From Amanita rubescens (taxonomy: Eukaryota > Basidiomycota > Agaricomycetes > Agaricales > Amanitaceae), in contig WION01000038.1 in assembly GCA_015039365.1 (NCBI GenBank), positions 62,001-126,000 on the forward strand: DNA of 64,000 nt, written 5' to 3'. Of this stretch, positions 27,636-38,476 are shown one piece after another. The notes beneath the pieces are model-generated. The model was not told the DNA's origin. It saw only the letters and a program-made list of their open reading frames with translations, and did not search any database. A program made the translations under genes and the position numbers. Each line of letters opens with the position of its first letter. Within the stretch, counting starts at the first letter, position 1.

Positions 27636-30033
27636 AGGATCTCTGTGATTGTATCACAGACTTTCTCCGTATCCGCATTCTCTTCTGGATTGAGGCCATG
27701 AACCTACTTAGATCCAGCCATCAGTGTGCCTCAATGCTTCAATCTACGCGTGGGTGGGTCTTGAAGGTGAGAATATCATCAGCTTGGATGCACAGTTTCA
27801 AACGCCGGTCGGTCAGAACGCAAACGGGCAATTCGAGCTTGCTGCCAACATTGCTGAAGCAGCCAATTTCGCTACTTATTTCGTTTCACATCCACCAGCT
27901 TTGTCTACACCGCACCTGTACATCTCAGCATTGGCGACCTGGTCAACAGGGTCCGCCCTCTCTCAACAGTGGAGAGAGCAGTTCCCTTGCATTCCTTCAT
28001 TCATTCATAGGAAGACCACTGATGTGCCACTGATGGTTATACGAACCGGAGATGATCTATGTCATGCCTTCTCTGCTGACGGCTCACGCATCGTCTCCTG
28101 CTCACAGAACTGGTCCGTGCGGTTGTGGGATGGCTTAACTGGGACTGAGCTGAAGGAGCTCAATGGCCACACTGGTGGCATCAATTCCGTCGCCTTCTCT
28201 GCTGATGGCACGCGCATTATCTCTGGTTCAAATGACCGGTCTGTGCGGATATGGGATGCCTCGACTGGGGCTGAGCTGAAGATGCTCAATGGCCACACCG
28301 GTGGCATCAATTCCGTCGCCTTCTCTGCTGATGGCACATGCATCATCTCTGGCTCAAATGACCGGTCCGTGCGGATATGGGATGCCTTGACTGGGGCTGA
28401 GCTGAAGGTGCTCAATGGCCACACCGGTGGCATCAATTCTGTCGCCTTCGCTGCTGACGGCACATGCATTGTCTCTGGCTCAGAAGACTGCTCTGTCTGG
28501 GTGTGGGATGCCTCCACTGGGGCTGAGCGGAAGGTGCTCAATGGCCACACCAAGTGGGTCTATTCTGTCGCCTTCGCTGCTGACGGCACACGCATTGTCT
28601 CTGGCTCAGGAGACCACTCTGTCCGGGTGTGGGATGCCTCCACTGGGGCTGAGCTGAAGGTGCTCAATGGCCACACCGATGACATCAATTCCGTCGCCTT
28701 CTCTGCTGATGGCACACGCATTGTCTCTGGCTCAGGAGACCACTCTGTGCGGGTATGGGATGCCTCAACTGGGGCTGAGCTGAAGATGTTTGATGACCAC
28801 AGTTGGCGGGCCGTTCATTCTGTCGCCTTCTCTGCTGATGGCACACGCATCTTCTCTGGCTCATATGACCGGTCTGCGCGGATATGGGACGCCTCGACTG
28901 GGGCTGACTCACGGAAGACGCTCAGTGGCCACACTAACATGGTCCTTTCCATCGCCTTCTCTGCTGATGGCACCCGCATTGTGTCCGGCTCACTCGATGA
29001 GTCTGTACGGGTGTGGGATGCCTTAACTGGGACTGAGCTGAAGGAGCTCAATGGCCACACCGGTGGCATCAATTCCGTTGCCTTCTCTGCTGATGGTACA
29101 CGCATTGTCTCCGGCTCACACGACAAGTCTGTGCGGGTGTGGGATGGCTTAACTGGGACTGAGCTGAAGGAGCTCAATGGCCACACCGGTGGCATCAATT
29201 CCGTTGCCTTCTCTGCTGATGATACACACATTGTCTCCGGCTCACACGACAAGTCTGTGCGGATATGGGATGCCTCGACTGGGGCTGAGCTGAAGGTGCT
29301 CAATGGCCACACCGGTGGCATCAATTCTGTTGCTATCTCTGCTGATGGCACATGCATCATCTCTGGCTCAGAAGACTGCTCTGTCCGGGTGTGGGATGTC
29401 TCCACTGGGGCTGAGCTGAAGGTGCTCAATGGCCACATCAACCGGGTCCGTTCCGTCGCATTCTCTGTTGATGGCACATGCATCATCTCTGGCTCAGTAG
29501 ACTGCTCTGTCCGGGTGTGGGATGCCTCAACTGGGGCTGAGCTGAAGGTACTCAATGACCACGCCAAGTGGGTCTGTTCCACCGCCTTCACTACTCATGG
29601 CACACACATCATCCATGGCTCATCTGACAGCTCCGTCCGGGTGCGGGATCCCTCGACTGGGGCTGAGCTGAAGGTGCTCAATGGTCACACCGGGATCATC
29701 CATTCTGTCGCCTTCTCCACTGATGGCACGCGCATCGTCTCCGGCTCACACGACAACTCTGTGAGGGTGTGGGATGCCTCAATTGAGACTGAGCCTGTGA
29801 TACCAAACTTTTTTAGCACACATTCAGCCAATTCCATTACCTCCTCAACCGATAGCACCTGCATTGCATTAAATGAAGAATCTGTACAGTTGTACATTGT
29901 AGGTTGTGCATACCCTGCTTGGACTTACGACTATGGAACAGGCTGGACCCATTCAGTCCTTGGTGGTTATCGGCTCATGTGGGTGCCAGAGCAGGCTTAT
30001 CCGTACAGCATTATCATTCCGAGGCCGAAGTGA
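27636..30033 (+). pseudogene. C-terminal half of an NLR-type gene: 14 WD40 repeats, NTPase part missing
   Basis: Right after the LTR the sequence encodes FLRIRILFWIEAMNLL and then TPHLYISAL, the linker that joins NACHT to WD40 domains in agaricomycete STAND proteins. The two linker parts are in different frames and can be joined by a 29-bp GT-AG segment (27,767-27,795), which is unusually short. Fourteen WD40 repeats of 42 residues follow from about 28,030 (GHTGGINSVAFSADGT... SGS... SVRIWDASTGAELK), enough for two seven-bladed propellers, then a degenerate blade and a divergent tail ending at 30,033. No NACHT P-loop lies upstream; the retroelement occupies its place. WD40 NLRs act in non-self recognition and cell death; this copy probably cannot signal. 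Confidence 0.85.
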
Positions 30034-31719
30034 AACGTAGGTATCGGTTTTGTCGTAAATCGATGGTCAATGTTACGCAGTTAAGTTGCGGCGATTGCCG
30101 AGCCGCGTCACGCCAAACACTGACAAATAGAGCACAGCCGTGAGCCGGTCAAGGTACACCCACAACGAAAAACAGCTCGCTCAGTAGTAGTAGTAGTAGT
30201 AGTAGTATCAATATAATGCATTTTACATACTGAGCAGTTGTTCAACCAGTTGCACACAGGTTGCAACTGTGCTGTGAGCTAACAGTTCGGGTGCGCTGCT
30301 GGAGCACGCTGACAAAGCGGTCAGCGCGCGCCGTGTCCTGAGCCAGCCTTCCAGAGCTGGTCAGGTATCTTGCCCCACCCTGATCCATAATGCCCCAGAC
30401 CCTGCAGTATTATTATAGCCAAAAAAAGATGGCCTCGGACATGCCACGCAAAGCGGTGGCCCACATCGCCAATCATTTCCCGCTGGGGGTCTGCCTTGAT
30501 TAACTTCCAAGGTTGCAAGATTGGTCGTGATTGGGCTGGTTGTTACATACATATGTAGCTAAGTGTACTACATGTCCTGTATTTATGTTATATCTCCGGA
30601 GTGAGCACCTGAGTGCAATTCAGATCCTAGGAGCAGATACGATATTCATTCGAGGTATACTGTATAGTATGAACCAACGCGATCCATTTCCATGACCGAT
30701 GGTCTGATCAGAGTCCTGATGCTTTATACCGTTAACACGGGCGCGATAGTAGCGTAAGTTGGGTCTCGTTGCGAATCGTTCGTTGAAGCTGAGATTTGTA
30801 GGATTACTGCAGCAGTTTCCACAGCCATGCCCGACAATCTCATTTTCATACGTGCGCGCCTCCCCCTGAATGCCATCCTAGCCACTAACCAACACGTTGA
30901 CCTTGGCTCTGTCTAAATAAACGTGAGTGACGATGATGAAAGAGTTATTAGATTGAGACTAACAGAAGAGAAAGCGAACGCGGCCAAGGGCGAAGTGAAG
31001 ATGATCTGAGCTCGAGTTCCTTCTCGACACCTAGTCAGATAAGCAGGAAAACAGGTTTGGCAGGAAATTCACCGATATTTGTGGAAGACGAGCAAGACGG
31101 CCGCCCGCAACACGGTCTCCTGTGGGATAACGGGGTACGGCTTAGCGACTAGTGCCCTAGATCCACGGAGATTCGAAAGATATGGTGCAGCTACAACTGC
31201 CCCTGAATCCTGACGAACTCGGCTTCGAGTGAGAATTATGCGGCGACAGGAATAAAACGACTGAAAGTTTAACAAACATGGTCAGAATGAAAGATACACA
31301 ATCGGATAAGCTAAGCGCACATGGCAGTGTATCACTGTTCGAAGTTTTGTTCCTCATTCACACAACCAAACGCAATACCTGCCGATCCCACCGATCAGCG
31401 CGAAACAATCCTTCTTTGTGGGAAGCGATTTCGAATTGGACCACGATCATAGCCTCGATTTCGGATCAGGTGGAGAAAAGCATGGCCTTGGATCTGTCGA
31501 CAATATAATACGACTTCTTTCACTGGAATGCTTCGTTCGAAGTTTCATTCTTCATCCACAGGAAAATCAAGGGCACGACACCCCGGATCAGTGGTTCTTC
31601 ACTGTGAAGGTGATGCGGAATCAGATTGATTGCACGGCCAGAGTACACCTTCATTTGTGATTAGGTTCAGGTGAGGACCGTAACGAAACCGTACAAATCG
31701 TGGGCTGACAAAGGCTAGT
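30034..31719. other. gene-poor interval with an (AGT)n microsatellite
   Basis: A perfect AGT run of about eight units lies at ~30,183-30,208. The remainder shows only short unrelated reading frames and nothing I recognise. Confidence 0.5.
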
Positions 31720-32340
31720 CTTTACTTGGAAATACTGGTTAGAATCCGATTTAACGTTAAATGCTTGTGGCGCTCGTCCAATCCAGTAAGCTCTTTCTCT
31801 CCCTCCTGGAGGCAAACACACAGCAGTTTTGGAATTGACCAAGACGCATGTCTTATTCAAATTCAGATACTAAACTTCGGATGCAGAGAAAAGATGCGCA
31901 CCATGTTATTGGGGGCAGAACACGTGGGACAGAAGTTCCATTCCGAAGTGCCCAAACCGTTCATTCGGCGTGTCCCCGTGGAGAGCGACTCTGTAGAAGA
32001 AGCGGTCAGTCATACGCAGATGGGACGCGAGGATCAAGCATACGTTTATTGGAACTGTTGTCCAAGTCCATAGATCGCCCCGGCCCGGCTTCTACACCGT
32101 CGATCTCGCATGTTATGTTCACATATGCTGTCGTAAGACCAGATTTAATCCGATTAAAAAATGGAGAAGACATAGAGGAGACTTACACATCTTATGCGAG
32201 CATCAGCTGCATTAACCTGTTACTACATCTGACATCATCCCCGTTCATAGTCACGATCCACTTCTCCTTGTCGTTGACACAGACGGAGGATGCTGAACAT
32301 TGCCCGTACAACACGGGTTCCATAGCGGACGTTGAACACG
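31720..32340 (-). pseudogene. GFA-family relic
   Basis: On the minus strand the stretch aligns with the intact GFA gene at 47.3 kb: GGGGACACGCCGAATGAACG matches its RDTPNER region, followed by GGAACTTCTG and the C-terminal exon TGCGTCTTGGTCAATTCCAA (CVLVNSK). Stops and frameshifts break the frame. The upstream part (32.1-32.34 kb) is shared with the relics at 61.4 and 62.3 kb. Confidence 0.65.
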
Positions 32341-33405
32341 GTTCTGCTTGGACACCTTGATTTTGTGCGTGGGAGACCAATGGTAGGCCGCGTAAGGGAG
32401 ACAGTAAGCTGCGGAGATTCATCCATGTTGGGAGTGTTCACGAAGTCGATTGTGCTAGGGCCAGCCTGACGGTCTTTACGGCTCCTCAAACCGCGGTTAC
32501 CGAAATATTGAAATATTATTGCGTGGCGGTGGTGGCAGTGACTTTGTTTGGCGCAGCGTCCGAGTCTGGCCGCAATAACTGATGGCCACGACTGCAACAC
32601 GACTAAAAGGATTCGATTGATCAGGTCAATCTATAGTTGTTCAATATTCAATGTTCAACATGTCACCGCAAACTTGAAGGACGTGATATATCTTGACGAC
32701 GTAACAGACGACGGTCATTCGTTCTTGCGCCGACCGCCGGCGATTCTCTTCCATTTCTGGGTCTCTGCTAGTCAAACCATGTGCACGTTCCGCCATTCTG
32801 ATCACAGCCGTATCCCTGCCATGCGCTTTCCCCTTCGGCAAGCTATACGACGAAATACCATTCCGCACACATGATCCCTCCATTCCTGCCCTCCTACGCA
32901 AACTTCAACCACTCGGCTCCTCTCTATGCATGCCTTCGATCCATTTCTACGCTTACTTTCGACCTCTTACCTTCGTCGTCGCTATGGTCCTTCCCACCTC
33001 CGTCGTCTGACTCCTATGCACAGCTTTGGTCCTTCTCTTCGTGCTGTCGACCATGGTCACTCAAAGACCAGTTACATTCATCTGTCACTCGAGCTATTAG
33101 GCCACGTCAATATTACATTTACTCTCTACACACGTGTTCTGAACATTTGGATCACGAATAAGTGATTTGAGCCTTGATCCTTGTTGACGCATGTGCGCTA
33201 CATGTCGGTGATCGTCCAAGACTCGGTCAATTCGCGCTTCAATCTTTGATTGCTTCGATTCACTGATCGAGGCTTTGATGCTCAAACAATCCGCGACTGT
33301 AAGAAAAACGAGGAGGCGAAAACACCGACCCAATTTGTTTAACTTGCAGAATCAGAACAATGAGACAATGCGTGGCCCCATGTAGTAGCTTATCACTTTG
33401 CCTAG
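32341..33405. other. intergenic, nothing recognised
   Basis: Only short overlapping ORFs on both strands, with no family motif and no coherent exon chain. Confidence 0.4.
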
Positions 33406-33559
33406 CGTTTGACGTCGTGCCCTGTTTTGTTCATGTAACAGACAGCGCGCTACCAACCGACCTGCACAGGTCGCGTTCACTGCGGTGCAACTCACCGCAG
33501 GCAGGACGCCAGATAAATTTATATTCTGTTTGGTGATATATACACACGTATCTACTAAT
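33406..33559 (+). repeat. ~150-bp dispersed repeat, copy 1
   Basis: Shares GTTTGACGTCGTGCCC, TACCAACCGACCTGCACAGG, TCGCGTTCAC and CACACGTATCTACTAAT with copy 2 at 34,276-34,421, in the same orientation. The two copies flank a 137-aa gene. Confidence 0.85.
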
Positions 33560-33697
33560 CACACCATAAAAGCTTGAATCAACCCACCAACACGCCAGTT
33601 CTGCGTCACAGCGTCTCGCTCATACTCACAAATGTGAACTATATTGTAAATCGTCAACCACAGAAAATGCGCTGACTGTCACAAACGTAGGATACTA

Positions 33698-34161
33698 ATG
33701 TCAACTAAGTCACAATCAAGCAAGGCCACTTCACGGTCGCGGCAGGATGATATTGAAAGCAGGGTAAGTCCATTTATATAGTTTTGTCAACAATTAAACA
33801 TGTTTACGGCTAGGCGCTCTGGGTCAGAGGTCATGCTCTCAAACGCGATGCGATTTTAAACGCAATCGGCATTACGAGTCCTTCAGAGATTCTCGCCGTC
33901 CCAAAAGCGGGGCCTATGGCTGTTCTCCACCAAATGTTCGCACTGCATGAGAAGGACTTTTGTCTGGTTTACAAACAATATCCTCCACCCACTATCCCTG
34001 CCGAAACTCTCCTTGTACTTGTCCGCGATGAGGAAACTGGTAAGGAAGCAGCCGAGCTTATGGAATTAAGGAAGCTGCCGATGCTTCCCTTTGACATCAA
34101 AGAAATTATGGATCCTGGTTTTATCGAAGAGGATATTAAGATTTGGAGGTCTGTGTTTTGA
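33698..34161 (+). CDS. 137-aa hypothetical protein, two exons
   Basis: Exons 33698-33763 and 33814-34161, with a 50-bp intron (GTAAGT...TAG) that keeps the frame. The N-terminus is Ser/Lys/Arg-rich; the rest is a compact mixed-charge sequence with HALKRDAILNAIGI, PSEILAVPKAGP, FALHEKDFCLVYKQYPPPT and an acidic C-terminus. No signal peptide or membrane segment is seen and no family is recognised. It lies exactly between two direct ~150-bp repeats, so it may be the cargo of a small non-autonomous element or a tandem-duplication remnant. Confidence 0.6.
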
Positions 34162-34275
34162 CAGGATTCAGTCTTGCTAGGATGGGTTGAATTACATGAA
34201 CGTTGTTATGTATTCTAAATTTATGCAAATGCAATACCAGTTCATTTCAAATCAAGCAAGTACAACTTGAAGTTG

Positions 34276-34421
34276 GTTTGACGTCGTGCCCTTTTTTGTT
34301 CATGTAACGGCACGTTACCAACCGACCTGCACAGGTCGCGTTCACGGTGCAACTCACCGCAGGCAGGACGCCAGATATATTTATCTGCTGTTTGGTAATA
34401 TATACACACGTATCTACTAAT
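34276..34421 (+). repeat. ~150-bp dispersed repeat, copy 2
   Basis: Direct copy of 33,406-33,559 with small deletions; ends CACACGTATCTACTAAT like copy 1. Confidence 0.85.
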
Positions 34422-34579
34422 AAGAACTTGAGAAGGCAAAAGACAAAAGGTCCTGATCGGAGGTCTATACATATTCGTCGGAAAGAACTTCTTGAAAAAC
34501 TTTGTGTTCATCGAGTTGAGATAAGACGAATTCAGAACACTTACACGGGCGAACTTTAAAGCTCTTCTTAGGTCGAGAC

Positions 34580-34990
34580 GACCGTTTCCAAGTTGTGGCG
34601 AGGTGCTGCTGGGACGGCACGTTCAATCCTGGAGTCACCAATAAATGTAGGCAGTTCCGATTTTGGGTTCTCTCTCTCCATCCTGGAGGCAAACATAGTT
34701 TTGGAGTTGAGCAAGACGCACATCTTATATTGAATTTAGATACCAAGCTTCTTATTCAGAGAAAGGATGCGCACCATGTTTTATTCGGAAATTGGGGGCA
34801 GAACATCTGGAGCAGAAGTTCCATTCCGAAGTGCCCAAGTGTTCATTCTGCACGTCCTTTTCATGAACAACTCTGTAAAAGCTTGCACGAAGTGGTCAGT
34901 CATACGTAGATGGCACGCGAGGATCAGGGTACCATACATTTATTGGAACGGTTGTCCAAGTCCATAGATCGGTGTCATCCGATGAGCTTA
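34580..34990 (-). pseudogene. GFA-family relic
   Basis: Nearly the same remnant as at 31.7-32.1 kb. The minus strand carries the C-terminal-exon words (CTCAACTCCAAAACTATG, CCTCCAGGATGGAGAGAG) and the GGAATGGAACTTCTG block, with frame breaks. Confidence 0.6.
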
Positions 34991-36019
34991 GGGGAGAGAG
35001 GTCCGTCAACGGTCTTTATGGATTCTCAAACTTCGATTTGGAACGGATACTTACTGAGCTATCTTCGCCGCTACTGATCGCATCGTATTGCCCCGCAGTG
35101 TGGGGTTGCTGCTGCGGCTACCGAAATTGGAACTATTATTGCGCGCACTCGATCGATAAGGGTTCCGAGAGAAGAAGCGTTTGCCGCCGCTCCGTGGGAA
35201 CCCCATGAGACGGCCCGGACCGCCAGGCGCGGAGTGCTGATGATCATGTTCACTGTGCTTCTACCAAGGTGCCAACACAGCGGAATCTGCAAGTGGTCAG
35301 CTAATAGCTTGATGCGTGAAATGCATAAAGGCCGGATTTTTTGTACAAAATCGGAACCTGTAATGATCGTGCCTCGCAAAAAGGTGTGACATGCATTTGT
35401 CGTCCGAACCTCCATGATCAGAACCTAGAGGCACTTTCCACTTCCACGCATCTCAACTCAACTCCGGCGACTTTACACTGCGAAAATGACATTCTTCTGA
35501 TGGCAACGCGATGTTCAAGCGGCTCCATTGTGCAGGGTGGTGACTCGTGAGTACTTTATTTCTGTAACTGGATCATTACTTCTGAACGGAACCGAATAGC
35601 GAACGAAATGATGTGGTAATAAGTACCCCATCACGCATCATCATTGCATGTTGGCCGGCTGAGTGAGGAGTTCTGTCACGCGTTTTGTGGAGCCTGTTCG
35701 CCGTTTAGCTTAGCGTCGAAGGCCCCATTGCTGCCTACCACGCTGGTGGAAGTAACATATGGAACGTGCGAACCAACTCCATGGTGCATGACTCCTATCG
35801 TTCTTGTGATCCATTCCCAGAGCTAACCAAGTAAAAACCTCCATAGTTTCTCAACGGAATAATCATGATTACCACTGGGACACGTTTCAAAGAACACCAT
35901 GATCCATCATAAATATCCCTGCAAGTCGCTTTGTGCTCGCCTGCCAGTGCTGCTATTGTTAACGCACTAGCTCCTTCCCCAGTCTACGACGATCCTTATT
36001 CCGTTCAAACGGTACAACC
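34991..36019. other. intergenic, upstream of DUF2235 gene
   Basis: No coherent gene. The last ~60 bp are pyrimidine-rich, as is common before fungal start codons. Confidence 0.4.
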
Positions 36020-38267
36020 ATGGCACACGCGCAGCAGCCTTCCGCATCATCCACGTCTCCAACTGTGGTCAACGTCAATGGTAGTCGCCTAGAAAAGGAA
36101 TTTCCCATCGGCGTCGAGTCTGGCCGGCAAACGACAAGTCGTTCCTCTCTTCCACCTTTTATTGGGCAAACACCACATTCCGGGAAAATGTTAATCGTGT
36201 GCTTTGATGGAACGGGGAACGACTTTAACGCCGATAATTCGAATATTGTGCAGCTTGTCTCGATGTTGAAGAGAGACGATAAAACGAAGCAGATGGTTTA
36301 CTATCAGGTCTGGCTCTTATTTCTCCATGACCCCCACAACAACTAATACGACATTATAGGCTGGCATTGGGACGTACATCTCTCCTTCAGCACCTGTGCT
36401 CTCGCATATAGCGTCCAAGGGATACAAAGTGAATCTTTCGGAATTCCGTCTTTCGTATTGCTCATTTACACAAGATCTTGGATGAAATGCTAGCATTGAG
36501 CCTCGATACGCACATAATGGGTAGGTACGACGTCCGTGATTCCGGGATAACGCTAATTCTGGTCAAACTCGCAGGCGGATATGAATTCTTGATGCAGAAC
36601 TGTCCGTCTTTCCCATCTTTCCTTTTGGACTTTACCAACACTTCATGGCAGATGTTGCAGGAGATCGGATATGCATATTCGGTTCGTCCATTTGTCGGAT
36701 GACGAGTGACGAAAATTTTTCACTTATAGTGTTAACTTTGGCAGGTTTCTCTCGAGGCTCATGCACCGCACGGAGGTAACCTCGTCTTACTTCAATCCCA
36801 ATTGAATCAGCTGACACGTCACCCAGCCTTGCAGGTATGCTTCACAAAATCGGGCTGCTACCGAAGGACAACCATCAGCAAATACCATTTGCGTGGAAGA
36901 TGTACAAGAAGACGGATGACCCAAGGTGGAAGGAGTCAAACGCGTTCAGAAAGTCGTTCTCTATAGAAGTTCCGATTGAGTTTCTCGGTGTATGGTATGT
37001 GGTCCACTCGTTCTCCACAAACGACTTCCTCATCCTGATCAAAGGGATACTGTGGATTCTGTTGGTTTCATTCCCAAGCGCCTCCCTTTCACCACTTCGA
37101 ACAACATTGTCCGTACATTCCGACACGCCGTCTCCCTTGACGAGCGACGCTCCAAATTCAAGATAGACCTTTGGAGTACTGCCACAGAAGACGAGCAGAA
37201 GCTGTCGAACCAAAAGCCCGAACATTTTCAAGAACTACAAAAGCAGCACGAAGAGGATAGGAAGCATTCCATGCAATTGTTTCATGAACATTCATCCAAA
37301 TTATCGCGGCTCCAAGCCAAGATCAACGGTCACGATACTAACAGCAACGATGGCGGCAAAGGAAGCAATGGTGGCCCTCAACACCGTACTTTCAACGGAG
37401 AGCTCGTAGTTCTGGAAGACTTGAAGAGAGAGGACCAAAAGATGGACTACTACGAGTCGACGTATTCTGACCGGTACAACGGGCCGACGGATGTGGACGA
37501 GGTTTGGTTCGCAGGGTGTCACGGCGGTATGTGTTTACTTGACGCTTATTTAGTATCCCTCTATTGACACCGTACACGCAATAGACATAGGTGGCGGTTG
37601 CGTTCCAAATGGAACGCGCTATGGCCTCCCCCGGATCCCACTCCGTTGGATGGTGAGGGAATGCTTTAAAACCAAGTCGGGGATTATATTCAAGGCCGAA
37701 ACGTTACGCGAGATCGGGATAGATCCCAACACATTACATCCTAAAGTCCTTCCTCGCCCTCCCGCTCTCTTTGACCAAGTAAAATCACAAGTCATTCAAA
37801 CACCGACCTCCACGTCGCTCTGCAAAACTATTGGAAGTTTATTCCAGAGCTCCGAGGCAAAGAAAAAGGCTAAAGAGGCGGAAGACGAAAAGAAGAAGGA
37901 GCCTTTTATTAGTGAGGAGGAAGAAGAACTAAGGGACTCGCTATCGCCAAAGTTTGATCAGCTCAAGCTCGTGCGGTTCTGGTGGATTTTGGAAGTATTA
38001 CCGGTTTCAATGACATATCAAAAGACGAGTAATAAAAGGGTGTCGTATATCGGGTATGCGTACAACTTCTTTGATCGATTCGACGACTAATGCTTTACCT
38101 TTTCAACTAGAATCAACATGGGAAGGCCTCGAGTCATTCCGCAGGAGAAAACTATTAAATTCCATAGATCTGTCAAACTCAGAATGGAGGCTAAGTGTCG
38201 TAGGAAGGGAGATAAGTACGAACCCAGGCCGGATTTTAGCGGCTTCGAGCCCAAATGGGTCGACTGA
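36020..38267 (+). CDS. DUF2235-domain alpha/beta hydrolase (588 aa, 10 exons)
   Basis: Exons: 36020-36307, 36360-36428, 36475-36520, 36575-36601, 36652-36681, 36745-36775, 36827-36994, 37045-37526, 37585-38053, 38111-38267; all introns are 46-63 bp with GT-AG ends and phases closing at TGA 38,265. The domain begins with MLIVCFDGTGND (about residue 57), then AGIGTYISPS, the nucleophile elbow GFSRG (Ser ~156) followed by TARSLAGML, FLGVWDTVDSVG across intron 7, and WFAGCHGDIGGGCVPNGTRYGLPRIPL, the His-containing signature. A Lys/Glu-rich linker precedes a conserved C-terminal tail. DUF2235 is related to the Tle1 phospholipase fold, and fungal members are widespread; the substrate is unknown. 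Two exons are only 27 and 30 bp. It converges on the PKS, stop to stop, 209 bp apart. Confidence 0.88.
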
Positions 38268-38476
38268 TTGACAATCCTTCTATATCTTTTTTCTCTTTTC
38301 TGGATTCCCCGTTGTTCCAGTATGCTCATTTCTCATTTCTCTCAACCGTATGACTACGAGACCCGAGCCGAGGTTAGGTCCTTCATCACTATCCAAGTTT
38401 ACCATCAAACATATGTCACTCATGTTTTATGTACCGTTGATTTAATCGTGGTACTTCTATTATTATTTGTGGAATG

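Noticed and set aside
28815..29591. Long minus-strand ORFs inside the WD40 gene (also 28,062-28,553)
   Set aside because: They are mirror frames of the 126-bp WD40 repeats; any frame without a stop in one unit stays open over the array.
30183..30208. AGT repeat as a CRISPR or telomere-like array
   Set aside because: It is a plain trinucleotide microsatellite with no spacers.
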